Assembly (NCBI RefSeq): GCF_024159085.1
Contig: NZ_JAMZDE010000007.1
Span: 310,001-374,000 of the forward strand
DNA from: Idiomarina rhizosphaerae
GTDB taxonomy: Bacteria; Pseudomonadota; Gammaproteobacteria; Enterobacterales; Alteromonadaceae
Length of the DNA: 64,000 nt
Direction of reading: 5' to 3'
The notes under the pieces were generated by a model. It did not search any database. It had not been told where the DNA came from and worked only from the letters and a program-made list of their open reading frames with translations. The position numbers and the translations under genes were made by a program. Shown here piece by piece: positions 39,239 through 48,889 of this stretch; position 1 is the first letter of the stretch; the number at the start of each line of letters is the position of its first letter.

Positions 39239-40214
39239 ATTTGCCTGGCCATGGATGTTTTGCCTACTGCCCTTACCCGCAATTATCTGGAAATGGTTTC
39301 CGGCCGTACGTAAAAATAGCTCGGCTATACGCCTTCCCAGTACTTACGGCTTAGTTAGCGGCAGTCAGAGCTCTGGTAAACGCTGGTTATTATTACCGCT
39401 GATGGGTTTATGCTGGATCATGCTGGTCGCTGCAGTGGCAAGGCCTCAATGGTTGGGCGAGCCGCTAGCAATTCGGGCTGAGGGACGAGAAATTATGCTG
39501 GCTGTAGACTTATCCGGCAGTATGGAAATTGCAGATATGCAACTGGAAGGCCGCTCAGTGAACCGTCTAACTACGGTTAAGCACGTTTTGAGCGATTTTA
39601 TTGAACGTCGCGAAGGTGACAGGCTCGGACTGATTCTATTTGCAGACACGGCTTATTTACAGACCCCCATGACTTACGACCGCAACACCGTAAAACAGAT
39701 GCTTAATGAATCTGTACTCGGCTTAGTTGGCGAACGCACCGCGATAGGAGATGCTATTGCTTTGTCTGTGAAGCGCTTTCGCGACGACGAGGAGTCAAAC
39801 CGGGTACTGGTATTACTAACCGATGGTCAAAACACAGCCGGTAACCTGACTCCTGAGCAGGCACTTGAACTGGCTCAGGCTTACGATGTAACGATATATC
39901 CTATTGCGGTCGGTGCTGAAGAAGTAGTAGTTGATAGCTTTTTCGGACAACGAAGAGTTAATCCAAGCCGCGACCTCGACGTACCTTTAATGCAAAGTAT
40001 CGCTAAACAAACTGGTGGTAAGTACTTCCGCGCTCGCAGCACCAATGAGCTCGAAGAAATTTATCAACGCCTGGACAAACTGGAGCCTATTGCTGGCGAC
40101 CCTCAGCAATTGAGACCTCGAGTGAGTTTATTTTACTGGCCATTGGCAATCAGTTTTCTTCTGTTTATTGCGGTAGCCTTGTTGCATTATCGTCCATGGG
40201 GGAGACGTTCATGA
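39231..40214 (+). CDS. VWA-domain membrane protein (BatA-like)
   Basis: The 327-residue protein has two N-terminal membrane helices, a von Willebrand factor A domain facing outward, and a C-terminal membrane helix (about 302-320). The metal-ion adhesion site is canonical: DLSGSM near residue 94, a TA in the second loop (GERTAIGDA) and LLTDGQN near 200. It resembles BatA of the aerotolerance operons. It is tightly packed with overlaps on both sides. Confidence 0.92.
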   Translation: MFEFAWPWMFCLLPLPAIIWKWFPAVRKNSSAIRLPSTYGLVSGSQSSGKRWLLLPLMGLCWIMLVAAVARPQWLGEPLAIRAEGREIMLAVDLSGSMEIADMQLEGRSVNRLTTVKHVLSDFIERREGDRLGLILFADTAYLQTPMTYDRNTVKQMLNESVLGLVGERTAIGDAIALSVKRFRDDEESNRVLVLLTDGQNTAGNLTPEQALELAQAYDVTIYPIAVGAEEVVVDSFFGQRRVNPSRDLDVPLMQSIAKQTGGKYFRARSTNELEEIYQRLDKLEPIAGDPQQLRPRVSLFYWPLAISFLLFIAVALLHYRPWGRRS

Positions 40215-42049
40215 GCGAATTTCACTTATTGCGTCCCTGGTGGTTACTGGCACTAGTTCCAGTCGCACTGCTGTATTGGCGTTTACTCTACAGTCAGAAA
40301 CATCAGGCCGGATGGCATCAATGGCTCCCCGGACATCTCTCAAAAGTATTGGTGAAGTCAGGGACACAACCATCCCTTTGGCCAGCCCACCGCTTTCTGT
40401 TAATTTCAATTCTGGCAACATTAGCTCTTTGCGGGCCAACCTGGGAACGACTGCCACAACCGGTTTACCAGCTTGAATCGGGACAGGTTGTGATTATGGA
40501 CATGTCGCCATCGGTTTTAGCCGATGATATAGCGCCTAACCGTTTAACCAGAATGAGATACAAAGCCATTGATTTGGTCCGGGCAGGACTTGATGGTGAT
40601 ACCGGTCTTATTGCTTACGCCGACGATGCTTTTATCATCAGTCCGCTTACTGCCGATAACCGTAATTTAATAAATTTAATCCCTTCACTGTCACCCGATA
40701 TTATGCCGGCGCAAGGCAGTGAACCTCTGTTAGCTCTGAAGCTGGCTGACGACTTATTAAAGAATGCCGGCTATCCTCAGGGCGATATATACTGGCTTAC
40801 CGACGGTATTAGTAGTAGCGAACTCAACCAACTCAGTGGTTATTTGCGCTCTATCGATCATAGGGTTTCTATTCTGGCGGTTGGTACTGAAGAAGGTGCT
40901 GCAATTCGCGATAGCTCAGGCCGTTTGTTAAAAGACAACAATCAGGTCATTATTGCCAAAACTTATCCTTCGCGATTATCTGATCTGGCTTCTATTACGG
41001 GAGGAGCCTTCTCATCAGTAACCGCCGACAATAGCGATATTGATAAACTGATAAACCAGGCACCATTGACGCGTGAAGGTAAAGACGGTGATGAACAACA
41101 ACAAGGAGACGCATGGCGTGATATGGGCCCTTACGTTGCACTCTTTATCTTGCCTATTATGTTGTTCAGCTGGCGTCGGGGCAGCCTGCTAAGCCCTTTG
41201 TTAATCTCTATGTTATTGCCTTTAATCGGCTTCACTCCAAGTGCTCATGCTGAACAGGAGTCCGTCTGGGAGAAACAACTACTGAATCAGGAGCAACGCG
41301 CACAGCGTTTGTATCAGGAAGAAGAATATCAGCGGGCGGCTAACCTCAGTAGAACTCCGTTCCGTCAGGGGGCAGCTCTGTATCGCGATGGTGACTATGA
41401 AGCCGCCGCCGAAGCCTTTTCTCAAGACGATTCGGCAGAGGCGCAATATAATTTAGGTAATGCACTGGCTCACCAGCAACAATACGATGCGGCAATAGAA
41501 GCTTACGACAACGCTTTAGAGCAACGCCCTGACTGGTCCCAGGCAGCCGAAAATAAGCAACTCGTTGAGCAATTGAAGCAACAGCAGAAATCAGAAGACT
41601 CCGGCGGTTCAGACGAATCCTCCGAGGAGTCAGATTCTGATAAAAACGAATCGGATAAGAATTCTGAGCAAAGTGGTGACGGCGAGGAGCAACAAAGTAA
41701 TCAGCCCAATAACAGTGATGGGCCCCCTAATCCTGATGAAAGGGGTCAGCAGGACGGAAAGCCGGATGCGGAACAAAAAGAACAGGAGCAGGAGCCTTCT
41801 CAAGAAGAAACTCAGGAGCAGCAACGCCAGGACGCAAGCCCAGAAAGCCAAGAGGAATCCAGCGAACTACTTCAACAGAAGGTGCGCGAGGGCGAGATTG
41901 ACCCTGAAAAAGCCCAACAACTGGAGCAGTGGATGAACCGGGTGCCGGATGACCCAAGTATACTGCTACGTAATAAAATGCTTCTGGAGAGCCAGAAACG
42001 GCGTCAGCGCAGAACCTCAGAACCCCAGGGAGACGATAAAAAATGGTAA
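40211..42049 (+). CDS. VWA/TPR fusion protein (BatB-BatC-like)
   Basis: The 612-residue product combines two N-terminal membrane helices, a VWA domain (DMSPSV near residue 96, WLTDGIS near 198) and two further hydrophobic segments about 300-345. TPR repeats follow (about 380-450, including AQYNLGNALAHQQQYDAAIEAY). A long low-complexity E/S/Q/D-rich tail covers about 455-560. BatB and BatC are separate in some bacteria and fused here. The ATG at 40211 overlaps the BatA-like stop (ATGA). The acidic tail presumably lies in the periplasm. Confidence 0.9.
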   Translation: MSEFHLLRPWWLLALVPVALLYWRLLYSQKHQAGWHQWLPGHLSKVLVKSGTQPSLWPAHRFLLISILATLALCGPTWERLPQPVYQLESGQVVIMDMSPSVLADDIAPNRLTRMRYKAIDLVRAGLDGDTGLIAYADDAFIISPLTADNRNLINLIPSLSPDIMPAQGSEPLLALKLADDLLKNAGYPQGDIYWLTDGISSSELNQLSGYLRSIDHRVSILAVGTEEGAAIRDSSGRLLKDNNQVIIAKTYPSRLSDLASITGGAFSSVTADNSDIDKLINQAPLTREGKDGDEQQQGDAWRDMGPYVALFILPIMLFSWRRGSLLSPLLISMLLPLIGFTPSAHAEQESVWEKQLLNQEQRAQRLYQEEEYQRAANLSRTPFRQGAALYRDGDYEAAAEAFSQDDSAEAQYNLGNALAHQQQYDAAIEAYDNALEQRPDWSQAAENKQLVEQLKQQQKSEDSGGSDESSEESDSDKNESDKNSEQSGDGEEQQSNQPNNSDGPPNPDERGQQDGKPDAEQKEQEQEPSQEETQEQQRQDASPESQEESSELLQQKVREGEIDPEKAQQLEQWMNRVPDDPSILLRNKMLLESQKRRQRRTSEPQGDDKKW

Positions 42050-43770
42050 GAGTATGGCGACACATTATCTTATTGATGAGCTTTTTACTTGTGAGCCAGC
42101 TTGCTCACGCCGATGTCTCTGAGGTTACTGCTACGGTCGATCGTAATCCGGTTACGGCGAACGAATCCTTCGTATTAACGATAACCGTTGATGACGATGT
42201 TGCTAACGACAGCTTTTCGCCATCTGAGCTATTAAAAGACTTCGTTGTAGGCAGAACATCGGTCAGTCGCCAGACATCAATCATTAACGGGAAGCTTAGC
42301 AAACAGACGCGCTTTACAACCGTGCTTATTCCCCAATCTGCCGGAGAATATAAAATCCCTGCAATTAGTATAGGTGGCGCCTCGTCGGCTCCTATTTCAT
42401 TGCAAGTTCTGGAACCCGGCAACAACCAGGATAACGAACAGAAAATCGCTTTTCTGGAAGCTCGCGTAGACAATCAGCAAGTCTATTTGCAACAGCCTAT
42501 CACTTATGTTGCACGGCTATTTCTTGCGGCCGATTTGAACAAAGGAAACTTAATACCGCCTGAAGCAGAAAACGCCGACATTCAGCAAATTGGCCGGGAC
42601 GAAGAAAGCACTGAAATGGTCAATGGTCGTCGCTATAAAGTTTATCAGCGTGTTTATCAAATAACGCCAAGCAAGTCAGGTTCTTTAAGTATTGCAGGCG
42701 CACGTTTCGACGGCGAGGTTTTCACTCAGGGACAGCGCTCTATCTTTTCTTCGTTCTCCAACACACAACCTGTCAGCACCATCGCTGAAACTATCGAGGT
42801 TGAAGTACAGCCCGTCCCCGATAATTGGCAAGGTCATTGGTTACCCAGCGAGCTTGTCAGTATTTCTCAATCTGTTTCGCCTGAGCAAGAGACTTATACC
42901 GTAGGTGAACCTTTCACTATTTCCTACATGCTGACCGCTGTTGGTGTAAAACCAGAGCAGCTACCAGATGTTCGCCCAAGTTTTCCCGATACGGTAAGAA
43001 TTTATCCGGATGGCGATGAGACGGATCAATTTAGTCGCAACGGCGTTATTATTTCTCAAAAAACAATAAGCTTCGCGGTCGTCCCTAATCAGCCTGGGCC
43101 ATTAAGAATTCCGGCACTAAGCATTCCTTGGTTTAATACCAAAACAGGCAAACCTGCATCGGCGATAACCAAAGAGCTAAACTTTTCTGTCGCAATGGGT
43201 GATGGCATGCAGTCTATTCCCAAGACAAGTAATAATGCCGAAGCTAAGGCTTCTGAAGAGCCCCCCCTAAATGATGAGAAAGTAACTCAAACTGAGACGA
43301 AAACCCACTCAGTTGAATGGAATATCTGGATAATTAGCTTGCTCGCACTAGTACTGGTTGTTTCAATTATACTGAACGCATACCTTCTCTGGAGTCGAGG
43401 CACTAACTCTAAGAGCAAAGTTTCGACGCGCGAAACAGCAGAAGATAAATCTCGCAATCTAAACAAAGACAAATTATGGAGAGAGTTTCAGCTAGCCTGC
43501 CGTAACAATAACGCACAAGAAGCAAAAGAGTCTTTGCTGAAGTGGGCAAACCGTTATTTTGAACGCTCCTTTAATAGCATAACTGAGCTGTCTCAATACC
43601 TATCAATAGAGAAGGCATGTTCAAGCTTGCAACAAAGTCTTTATCAGCCTAGGGCTACCTCATGGCAGGAGGGGAAAACGCTCTATAAAGACGTTAAGGC
43701 CTCTATAGAAGCTAAAAAAAATATAACAACAACTAAAGACGTGTTGCCAAATTTGTACAGCAATAACTGA
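42043..43770 (+). CDS. BatD-like protein
   Basis: The 575-residue protein has a cleavable signal ending about LAHA, a long extracytoplasmic beta-rich region of Ig-like repeats (VTATVDRNPVTANESFVLTI; a second copy near EQETYTVGEPFTISYML), a membrane helix about 430-450, and a cytoplasmic helical tail. This is the BatD layout. It is the last gene of the moxR operon and is followed by a strong terminator. Its role is probably scaffold or partner for the VWA proteins (inference). Confidence 0.87.
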   Translation: MVRVWRHIILLMSFLLVSQLAHADVSEVTATVDRNPVTANESFVLTITVDDDVANDSFSPSELLKDFVVGRTSVSRQTSIINGKLSKQTRFTTVLIPQSAGEYKIPAISIGGASSAPISLQVLEPGNNQDNEQKIAFLEARVDNQQVYLQQPITYVARLFLAADLNKGNLIPPEAENADIQQIGRDEESTEMVNGRRYKVYQRVYQITPSKSGSLSIAGARFDGEVFTQGQRSIFSSFSNTQPVSTIAETIEVEVQPVPDNWQGHWLPSELVSISQSVSPEQETYTVGEPFTISYMLTAVGVKPEQLPDVRPSFPDTVRIYPDGDETDQFSRNGVIISQKTISFAVVPNQPGPLRIPALSIPWFNTKTGKPASAITKELNFSVAMGDGMQSIPKTSNNAEAKASEEPPLNDEKVTQTETKTHSVEWNIWIISLLALVLVVSIILNAYLLWSRGTNSKSKVSTRETAEDKSRNLNKDKLWREFQLACRNNNAQEAKESLLKWANRYFERSFNSITELSQYLSIEKACSSLQQSLYQPRATSWQEGKTLYKDVKASIEAKKNITTTKDVLPNLYSNN

Positions 43771-43791
43771 TAAACTCACTACAATAGAAAT

Positions 43792-43830
43792 AAAAAAAGG
43801 CTCAGACTTGTCACGGTCTGAGCCTTTTTT
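43792..43830. terminator. Bidirectional terminator between batD and ppiD
   Basis: GGCTCAGAC and GTCTGAGCC pair around an eight-base loop, flanked by seven A and six T, so it serves both converging genes. Confidence 0.9.
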
Positions 43831-43843
43831 GCGATATTAACTT

Positions 43844-45712
43844 CTACGGAGTTGATAAACGTTTTATATCTGCGTCCGCTTTTAAGTTATTAATGAAGGC
43901 TTGCAACATAACCTGAGCCTGACGATTCCGCATCTGACTCTTTAACTCGTCAAGTTGGCTGTCATCAGGACTTCCTGGAGAAACTTCGGTCAATGCAACC
44001 ACAGCAGCATCTCCATTCGGTAACGCAACCGTGTTAAAGACGCTCTCATCGTTTGCTGAAGGAGACATTGAGAATAGCTCACGTACGATAGTTCTTGGGT
44101 ACTCACCATTGTTACGCTGGATGCTGTCTACCCAGACAATTTCGTCGCTCACCTCTTCACCCGCTTTCCAGGCTTGCATCCATTCTTTCGCCTGCTCAAG
44201 CGCTAATTGCTGAGCTTTTTCTACACGCAGTTCGGACACTATTTTTTCACGAACTTCGTCCAGCTCTTTTACTCGCACCGGTTGATGCTCAGTTACACGC
44301 ACTACCAGTGACCGATCATCCGAAGTTTCAATAATATCACTGTTCAACTTCTCTTTAATTAGCTGCTCTGAGAATAAGTTGTTAAGAACAACATCGTCGC
44401 TCAGGGGCGTTGGGGCTCTGTCACGAGTGAATAAATCGGAACGGCGTACAGTGACTCCAATTTCTTCAGCCGCGGGCTCCAACGTGTCAGGTTGCTCAAA
44501 ACTAATTTCCGCTAGTTTCTGCTGTTTCTCAAAATAGCGATCTTCTGCCTTTTCGGTTAACAACTGCTGACGCACTTCGTCTTTCACTTCGCTAAATGGT
44601 GTGACTGAACCTTCGCGTAAATCAGTAAGTTTAATAATGTGGTAACCAAAGCTCGTTTCAACAACGTCTGATAAATCACCAACATTTTCTAACTCAAAAA
44701 CGGAGGCATCGAAATCTTCATCCATCATTCCGGCTTCTATCCAACCTAGATCTCCGCCCTGCTCAGCTGAGAAAGTATCATCTGAATATGTTTGCGCTAC
44801 CTCCGAGAAGTCGGCACCTTGTTCAAGTTCAGCAAGCGCTTCTTCAGCTTTCTTTTTAGCGTTATCAGTATCGAACTCGATCAGAATATGAGAAACACGG
44901 CGCTCTTCTTCAGTCGAATATTGCTGCTGACGCTCATCGTAATATTGGCGTACTTCTTCGTCTGAAATTTCGACTTCCGATTCAACAGCAGCTAAAGAAA
45001 GCTCGACATAGGCGACGCTGAGTTTTTCCTGAGTCCGGAACATATCTTGATTTTGCTGATAGAAATTTTCAATATCCTGTTCCGCAATCTCTACCTGCTC
45101 TTCGAAACTCTCATTGCTAGCCAGCAAAAAGCCGCCTGAACGCGATTGGCTTTGTAAGCGCATAAAGGCAATAGCTTCAGGTTCAAGCACGAACGCGGTC
45201 GCAGACAAGCCTCGTAGTAACTGATTTCGGGTCATATCCTGTTGCATCACTTTTGCGAAAGCTTCGGGGCTATAACCCGCATTACGCAAAGCCATCAGGT
45301 AGACATCGTTATCAAATTGTCCTGCTGTACGAAATTGAGAAATATCACGGATTGCAGATTTTACCTGCTCAGGACCCACTCTCATCCCGTTATCTTCAGC
45401 GTATTGTACTAAAAGCTCTTGTTCGATGAGTTGCTCTAATACCCCACTGCGTAAATTACGCATGTAATCTGGATCGGAAGTAATAGCAGAAAACATATCA
45501 CCGAACTGCTCTTGCAAGCGGCTACGCTCGTTTTCATAAGCACGATCGTAGTCACTACGAGGAATTTCTTCTCCATTAACTTTTGCGACAGCATCTTCTG
45601 TGTCACTAGTGATATAACCACCAACACCAGCTAATGCAAAAGTTAGAATGATTAACACAAGAATGGCCTTAGCAGTATAACTCTGCGAGCCTTCCCGAAT
45701 CCGCTCTAACAT
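43844..45712 (-). CDS. ppiD: Periplasmic folding chaperone PpiD
   Basis: PpiD is anchored in the inner membrane near SecYEG and helps newly exported proteins. The 622-residue product starts with the family N terminus (MLERIREGSQ) and one membrane helix (about 15-35). An SurA-like chaperone region follows, then a parvulin domain (about 260-365, with RVSHILIEF and FGYHIIKLTD), and a C-terminal helical region. Order lon-hupB-ppiD is as in E. coli. Confidence 0.95.
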   Translation of the reverse strand: MLERIREGSQSYTAKAILVLIILTFALAGVGGYITSDTEDAVAKVNGEEIPRSDYDRAYENERSRLQEQFGDMFSAITSDPDYMRNLRSGVLEQLIEQELLVQYAEDNGMRVGPEQVKSAIRDISQFRTAGQFDNDVYLMALRNAGYSPEAFAKVMQQDMTRNQLLRGLSATAFVLEPEAIAFMRLQSQSRSGGFLLASNESFEEQVEIAEQDIENFYQQNQDMFRTQEKLSVAYVELSLAAVESEVEISDEEVRQYYDERQQQYSTEEERRVSHILIEFDTDNAKKKAEEALAELEQGADFSEVAQTYSDDTFSAEQGGDLGWIEAGMMDEDFDASVFELENVGDLSDVVETSFGYHIIKLTDLREGSVTPFSEVKDEVRQQLLTEKAEDRYFEKQQKLAEISFEQPDTLEPAAEEIGVTVRRSDLFTRDRAPTPLSDDVVLNNLFSEQLIKEKLNSDIIETSDDRSLVVRVTEHQPVRVKELDEVREKIVSELRVEKAQQLALEQAKEWMQAWKAGEEVSDEIVWVDSIQRNNGEYPRTIVRELFSMSPSANDESVFNTVALPNGDAAVVALTEVSPGSPDDSQLDELKSQMRNRQAQVMLQAFINNLKADADIKRLSTP

Positions 45713-45790
45713 AATAAGGCTTTCCTTATTTAACCTGAATAAACAACGTCACATTATAAGGTGATTCGTCTTAAAACTCACCATTCATAC

Positions 45791-45823
45791 AAAAAAATAA
45801 CCCGAGGTTTTATAAACCTCGGG
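45791..45823 (-). terminator. Intrinsic terminator downstream of hupB (second)
   Basis: CCCGAGGTTT and AAACCTCGGG pair with a three-base loop, and on the minus strand TTATTTTTTT follows. It is 43 bases past the hupB stop and also precedes ppiD. Confidence 0.85.
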
Positions 45824-45840
45824 CTACTATTATTATTCTT

Positions 45841-45863
45841 TAAAAAAAGCGCTAATGCGCTTT
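45841..45863 (-). terminator. Intrinsic terminator downstream of hupB (first)
   Basis: AAAGCGC-ATTA-GCGCTTTTTTT on the minus strand, directly after the hupB stop codon. Together with the next hairpin it forms a tandem terminator. Confidence 0.75.
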
Positions 45864-45865
45864 AA

Positions 45866-46138
45866 TTAATTTACTGCGTCTTTCAGTGCTTTACCTGCTT
45901 TAAAAGAAGGAACTTTAGCAGCAGCGATCTGAATAGTCTCACCCGTTTGAGGGTTACGACCAGTACGAGCAGAACGCTCACGCACGCTAAACGTACCGAA
46001 GCCAACTAATGCGACTTGGTCATCTTTTTTTAGAGCATCAGTTACTGCATCGATCATAGAGTCCAGAGCACGACCAGCAGCAGCCTTAGAAATATCTGCA
46101 CCTGCCGCGATTTTGTCAATAAGCTGAGACTTGTTCAC
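45866..46138 (-). CDS. hupB: DNA-binding protein HU-beta
   Basis: HU is the small histone-like nucleoid protein. The 90-residue product has the HU fold: [37 protein letters not shown] with the DNA-binding arm, and [15 protein letters not shown] at the end. The start codon is GTG with AAGGGG upstream. It lies between lon and ppiD but has its own promoter and two terminators, so it is largely an independent unit. Confidence 0.97.
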   Translation of the reverse strand: MNKSQLIDKIAAGADISKAAAGRALDSMIDAVTDALKKDDQVALVGFGTFSVRERSARTGRNPQTGETIQIAAAKVPSFKAGKALKDAVN

Positions 46139-46209
46139 AGTATCATCCCCTTAGATTGTTATTATCAAGTTTCCGTGGTTCCATTCGGATTTTAAAATGG
46201 GCCAGAACG

Positions 46210-46238
46210 GTTATATCAAGCTTGATTTAATTGTTCAA
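46210..46238 (-). promoter_or_regulatory. Sigma-70 promoter for hupB
   Basis: Minus strand: TTGAAC (46233-46238) and TATAAC (46210-46215) with a 17-base spacer, four and five of six matches. It gives a 5' leader of about 65 bases. Confidence 0.7.
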
Positions 46239-46360
46239 GCACCATTAAGTCCAAATGGCTTTCCTATCCAGCTGTTCGTATGTCATACATGTGAATCAGC
46301 TATAAACTCTAGGCTACCACAGTCTTTTAGATTGAAAACCCTTTTTACTCACTTTTTAAC

Positions 46361-46406
46361 GAAAAAATGCGGTCTGAGGCATGATTTCTCATCCGCAGAC
46401 CGCATT
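46361..46406 (-). terminator. Intrinsic terminator after lon
   Basis: AATGCGGTCTG and CAGACCGCATT form an 11-base-pair stem around a 19-base loop, followed on the minus strand by TTTTTTCG. It lies 38 bases past the lon stop. Confidence 0.85.
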
Positions 46407-46443
46407 CTAGTGCTTGAATATGACTTTAGTATTATATTGCTGG

Positions 46444-48768
46444 TTACTCCTTAACCAAAGCAACATCTAATACTTCATCAATCCATTTTACCGGTTGAAT
46501 CACTAAATCTTCTTTTACGTTATCAGCAATTTCTTTTAAGTCGCGTTCATTTTCTTTAGGAATTAACACATGCTTAATTCCGCCACGGTGCGCAGCCAGC
46601 AATTTCTCTTTTAAACCACCAATGGCCAGCACTTCACCGCGCAACGTAATTTCGCCCGTCATTGCTACATCAGAACGAACAGGTTTACCGGTTAAAGACG
46701 ACACCATAGCGGTCACCATAGCAATACCTGCACTAGGCCCATCTTTCGGTGTTGCGCCTTCTGGCACATGCACGTGAATATCGCGTTTTTCATGGAAGTC
46801 GTCCGCAATGCCCAGCTTGTCAGCACGGCTACGAACCACTGTCAGAGCCGTCTGAATCGACTCCTGCATAACATCACCCAAAGAACCTGTGGTGGTTGTC
46901 TTTCCTTTACCAGCGACGTTAGTTGCTTCGATAGTCAGTAAGTCACCACCAACTTCAGTCCAGGCCAGGCCCGTAACCTGCCCCACCTGATTAGCTTCTT
47001 CGGCTTTGCCGTAATCAAAACGTTGCACGCCCAGATAGTCGCTCAGGTTGTCACCGGTAATCTCAACATGCTTTATCGACTTATCCAGCAAAATTTGCTT
47101 AACCGATTTACGACACAGGCGCGATAACTCACGCTCAAGATTACGCACTCCGGCTTCGCGTGTGTAATAGCGGATAATGCCAATAATTGCGCTGTCCTGA
47201 ACCGTTATTTCATTTTCTTTTAAACCGTTACGGCCAATTTGCTTGGTTAACAAATGTCGCTTCGCAATATTCAACTTCTCTTCTTCGGTGTAACCCGACA
47301 AGCGAATCACTTCCATACGGTCTAATAATGGTGCCGGAATATTCATACTATTAGATGTCGCCACAAACATGACATCTGACAGGTCATAATCGACTTCAAG
47401 ATAATGGTCATTGAAATTAACGTTTTGCTCCGGATCCAATACTTCAAGCAATGCTGAAGCAGGGTCACCGCGCATATCAGCCGACATTTTGTCAATTTCG
47501 TCTAACAGAAACAGTGGATTACGAACGCCAACTTTTGACATTTTTTGGATCAGTTTACCCGGCATAGAGCCAATATAAGTACGACGGTGACCCCGTATTT
47601 CTGCTTCATCGCGTACGCCCCCCAGAGCCATACGCACATACTCACGCCCCGTCGCCTTGGCTATCGACTGTCCCAGCGACGTTTTACCTACACCAGGAGG
47701 GCCCACTAAACAAAGGATCGCACCTTTCACTTTGGTGGTTCGTTGTTGGACCGCCAGGTACTCGATAATACGTTCTTTAACTTTCTCTAATCCGTAGTGG
47801 TCAGCATCTAAAACTTTTTCAGCGTGAGCTAAATCTTTCTTAATGCGCGAACGCTTTTTCCATGGAACCGATACCATCCAGTCGATATAGCCGCGTACGA
47901 CTGTTGCTTCCGCTGACATGGGTGACATCATTTTCAATTTTTGTAGCTCGGCTTCGGTCTTTTTCTTCGCTTCAGCCGGCATCTTAGCGTCATCGATTTT
48001 CTTCTGTAACTGCTCAAATTCATCGACGCCATCTTCGGTTTCACCCAGCTCTTTCTGAATGGCTTTCATTTGCTCATTCAAATAATATTCGCGCTGGCTT
48101 TTTTCCATCTGCTTTTTAACACGACTACGAATACGCTTTTCTACTTGCAGAATATCAATTTCACCTTCCATCAGAGCCATCAGGTGTTCGATGCGCTCCC
48201 GAATGTCAGTAATTTCAAGAATGGCCTGCTTTTCTGCAAGTTTCAGCGGCATATGAGCAGCCATAGTGTCCGCTAAGCGATCACCGTCTTCAATGCCAGA
48301 CAAAGACGTCAGTACTTCCGGTGGTATCTTCTTATTTAGCTTTACATAGCCCTCGAACTGATTCAGTGCCGAACGAATAAGAATCTCTTCTTCTTTTTCC
48401 GGCAGCTCTTCCGCTGCCAGATAATGAATGCTGGCCTGGAAGTATTCTTCGTTATCCTGCAATTCATCCAGCTGTGCCCGCTGCTTACCTTCAACCAGCA
48501 CTTTAACGGTGCCATCGGGTAGCTTCAGTAGCTGTAACACCGTTGCAACTGTACCTACCTGATAAATATCCTCAGTAGTAGGTTCATCCACAGAAGCGTC
48601 TTTCTGAGCCGCCAGAAAAACTTGTTTATCTTCATCCATAGCAGCTTGTAAGCATCGAATCGACTTTTCCCGACCGACAAACAGTGGTATCACCATATGC
48701 GGGTATACCACAACATCTCTCAACGGCAGAACCGGCATCGTTAATTGTTCGGTGCGCTCTTCGCTCAT
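46444..48768 (-). CDS. lon: ATP-dependent protease Lon
   Basis: Lon is the cytosolic AAA+ serine protease for misfolded and regulatory proteins. The 774-residue product has the N-terminal LON domain ([20 protein letters not shown]), coiled coil, Walker A GPPGVGKT near residue 355 and Walker [11 protein letters not shown]. The Ser-Lys protease domain shows the nucleophile in [13 protein letters not shown] near 675 and the lysine in [15 protein letters not shown] sigma-32-like promoter precedes it. Confidence 0.98.
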   Translation of the reverse strand: MSEERTEQLTMPVLPLRDVVVYPHMVIPLFVGREKSIRCLQAAMDEDKQVFLAAQKDASVDEPTTEDIYQVGTVATVLQLLKLPDGTVKVLVEGKQRAQLDELQDNEEYFQASIHYLAAEELPEKEEEILIRSALNQFEGYVKLNKKIPPEVLTSLSGIEDGDRLADTMAAHMPLKLAEKQAILEITDIRERIEHLMALMEGEIDILQVEKRIRSRVKKQMEKSQREYYLNEQMKAIQKELGETEDGVDEFEQLQKKIDDAKMPAEAKKKTEAELQKLKMMSPMSAEATVVRGYIDWMVSVPWKKRSRIKKDLAHAEKVLDADHYGLEKVKERIIEYLAVQQRTTKVKGAILCLVGPPGVGKTSLGQSIAKATGREYVRMALGGVRDEAEIRGHRRTYIGSMPGKLIQKMSKVGVRNPLFLLDEIDKMSADMRGDPASALLEVLDPEQNVNFNDHYLEVDYDLSDVMFVATSNSMNIPAPLLDRMEVIRLSGYTEEEKLNIAKRHLLTKQIGRNGLKENEITVQDSAIIGIIRYYTREAGVRNLERELSRLCRKSVKQILLDKSIKHVEITGDNLSDYLGVQRFDYGKAEEANQVGQVTGLAWTEVGGDLLTIEATNVAGKGKTTTTGSLGDVMQESIQTALTVVRSRADKLGIADDFHEKRDIHVHVPEGATPKDGPSAGIAMVTAMVSSLTGKPVRSDVAMTGEITLRGEVLAIGGLKEKLLAAHRGGIKHVLIPKENERDLKEIADNVKEDLVIQPVKWIDEVLDVALVKE

Positions 48769-48800
48769 TAAATTCTCTCCCGACCTAGGTTTACTTTGTA

Positions 48801-48828
48801 ATATGCGGTCTTTACCTGAAAGTTCAAT
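48801..48828 (-). promoter_or_regulatory. Sigma-32-like promoter for lon
   Basis: Minus strand: ATTGAAC (TTGAAC at 48822-48827), a 13-base spacer, and CCGCATAT (48801-48808), one base from CCCCATNT. An overlapping sigma-70 reading TTGAAC-18-TATTAC is also possible. Confidence 0.6.
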
Positions 48829-48837
48829 CCTTGACAG

Positions 48838-48865
48838 AAAAAAAGGGCCTTTCCGGCCCTTTTTT
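48838..48865 (-). terminator. Intrinsic terminator after clpX
   Basis: AAAAAGGGCC-TTTCC-GGCCCTTTTT with flanking A and T runs, 24 bases past the clpX stop. Confidence 0.9.
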
Positions 48866-48889
48866 GAACACTTTTAATACAGTTTCGGA

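Larger units (their letters stand above)
46139..46443 (-). other. Intergenic region hupB-lon
   Basis: This 305-base gap has no convincing gene. From its left it holds the hupB leader and promoter (46210-46238), a plain AT-rich stretch, and the lon terminator (46361-46406). Confidence 0.8.

Noticed and set aside
46197-46454. 85-codon plus-strand ORF in the hupB-lon gap
   Set aside because: It spans the hupB promoter and the lon terminator, has no ribosome binding site, and looks non-coding.
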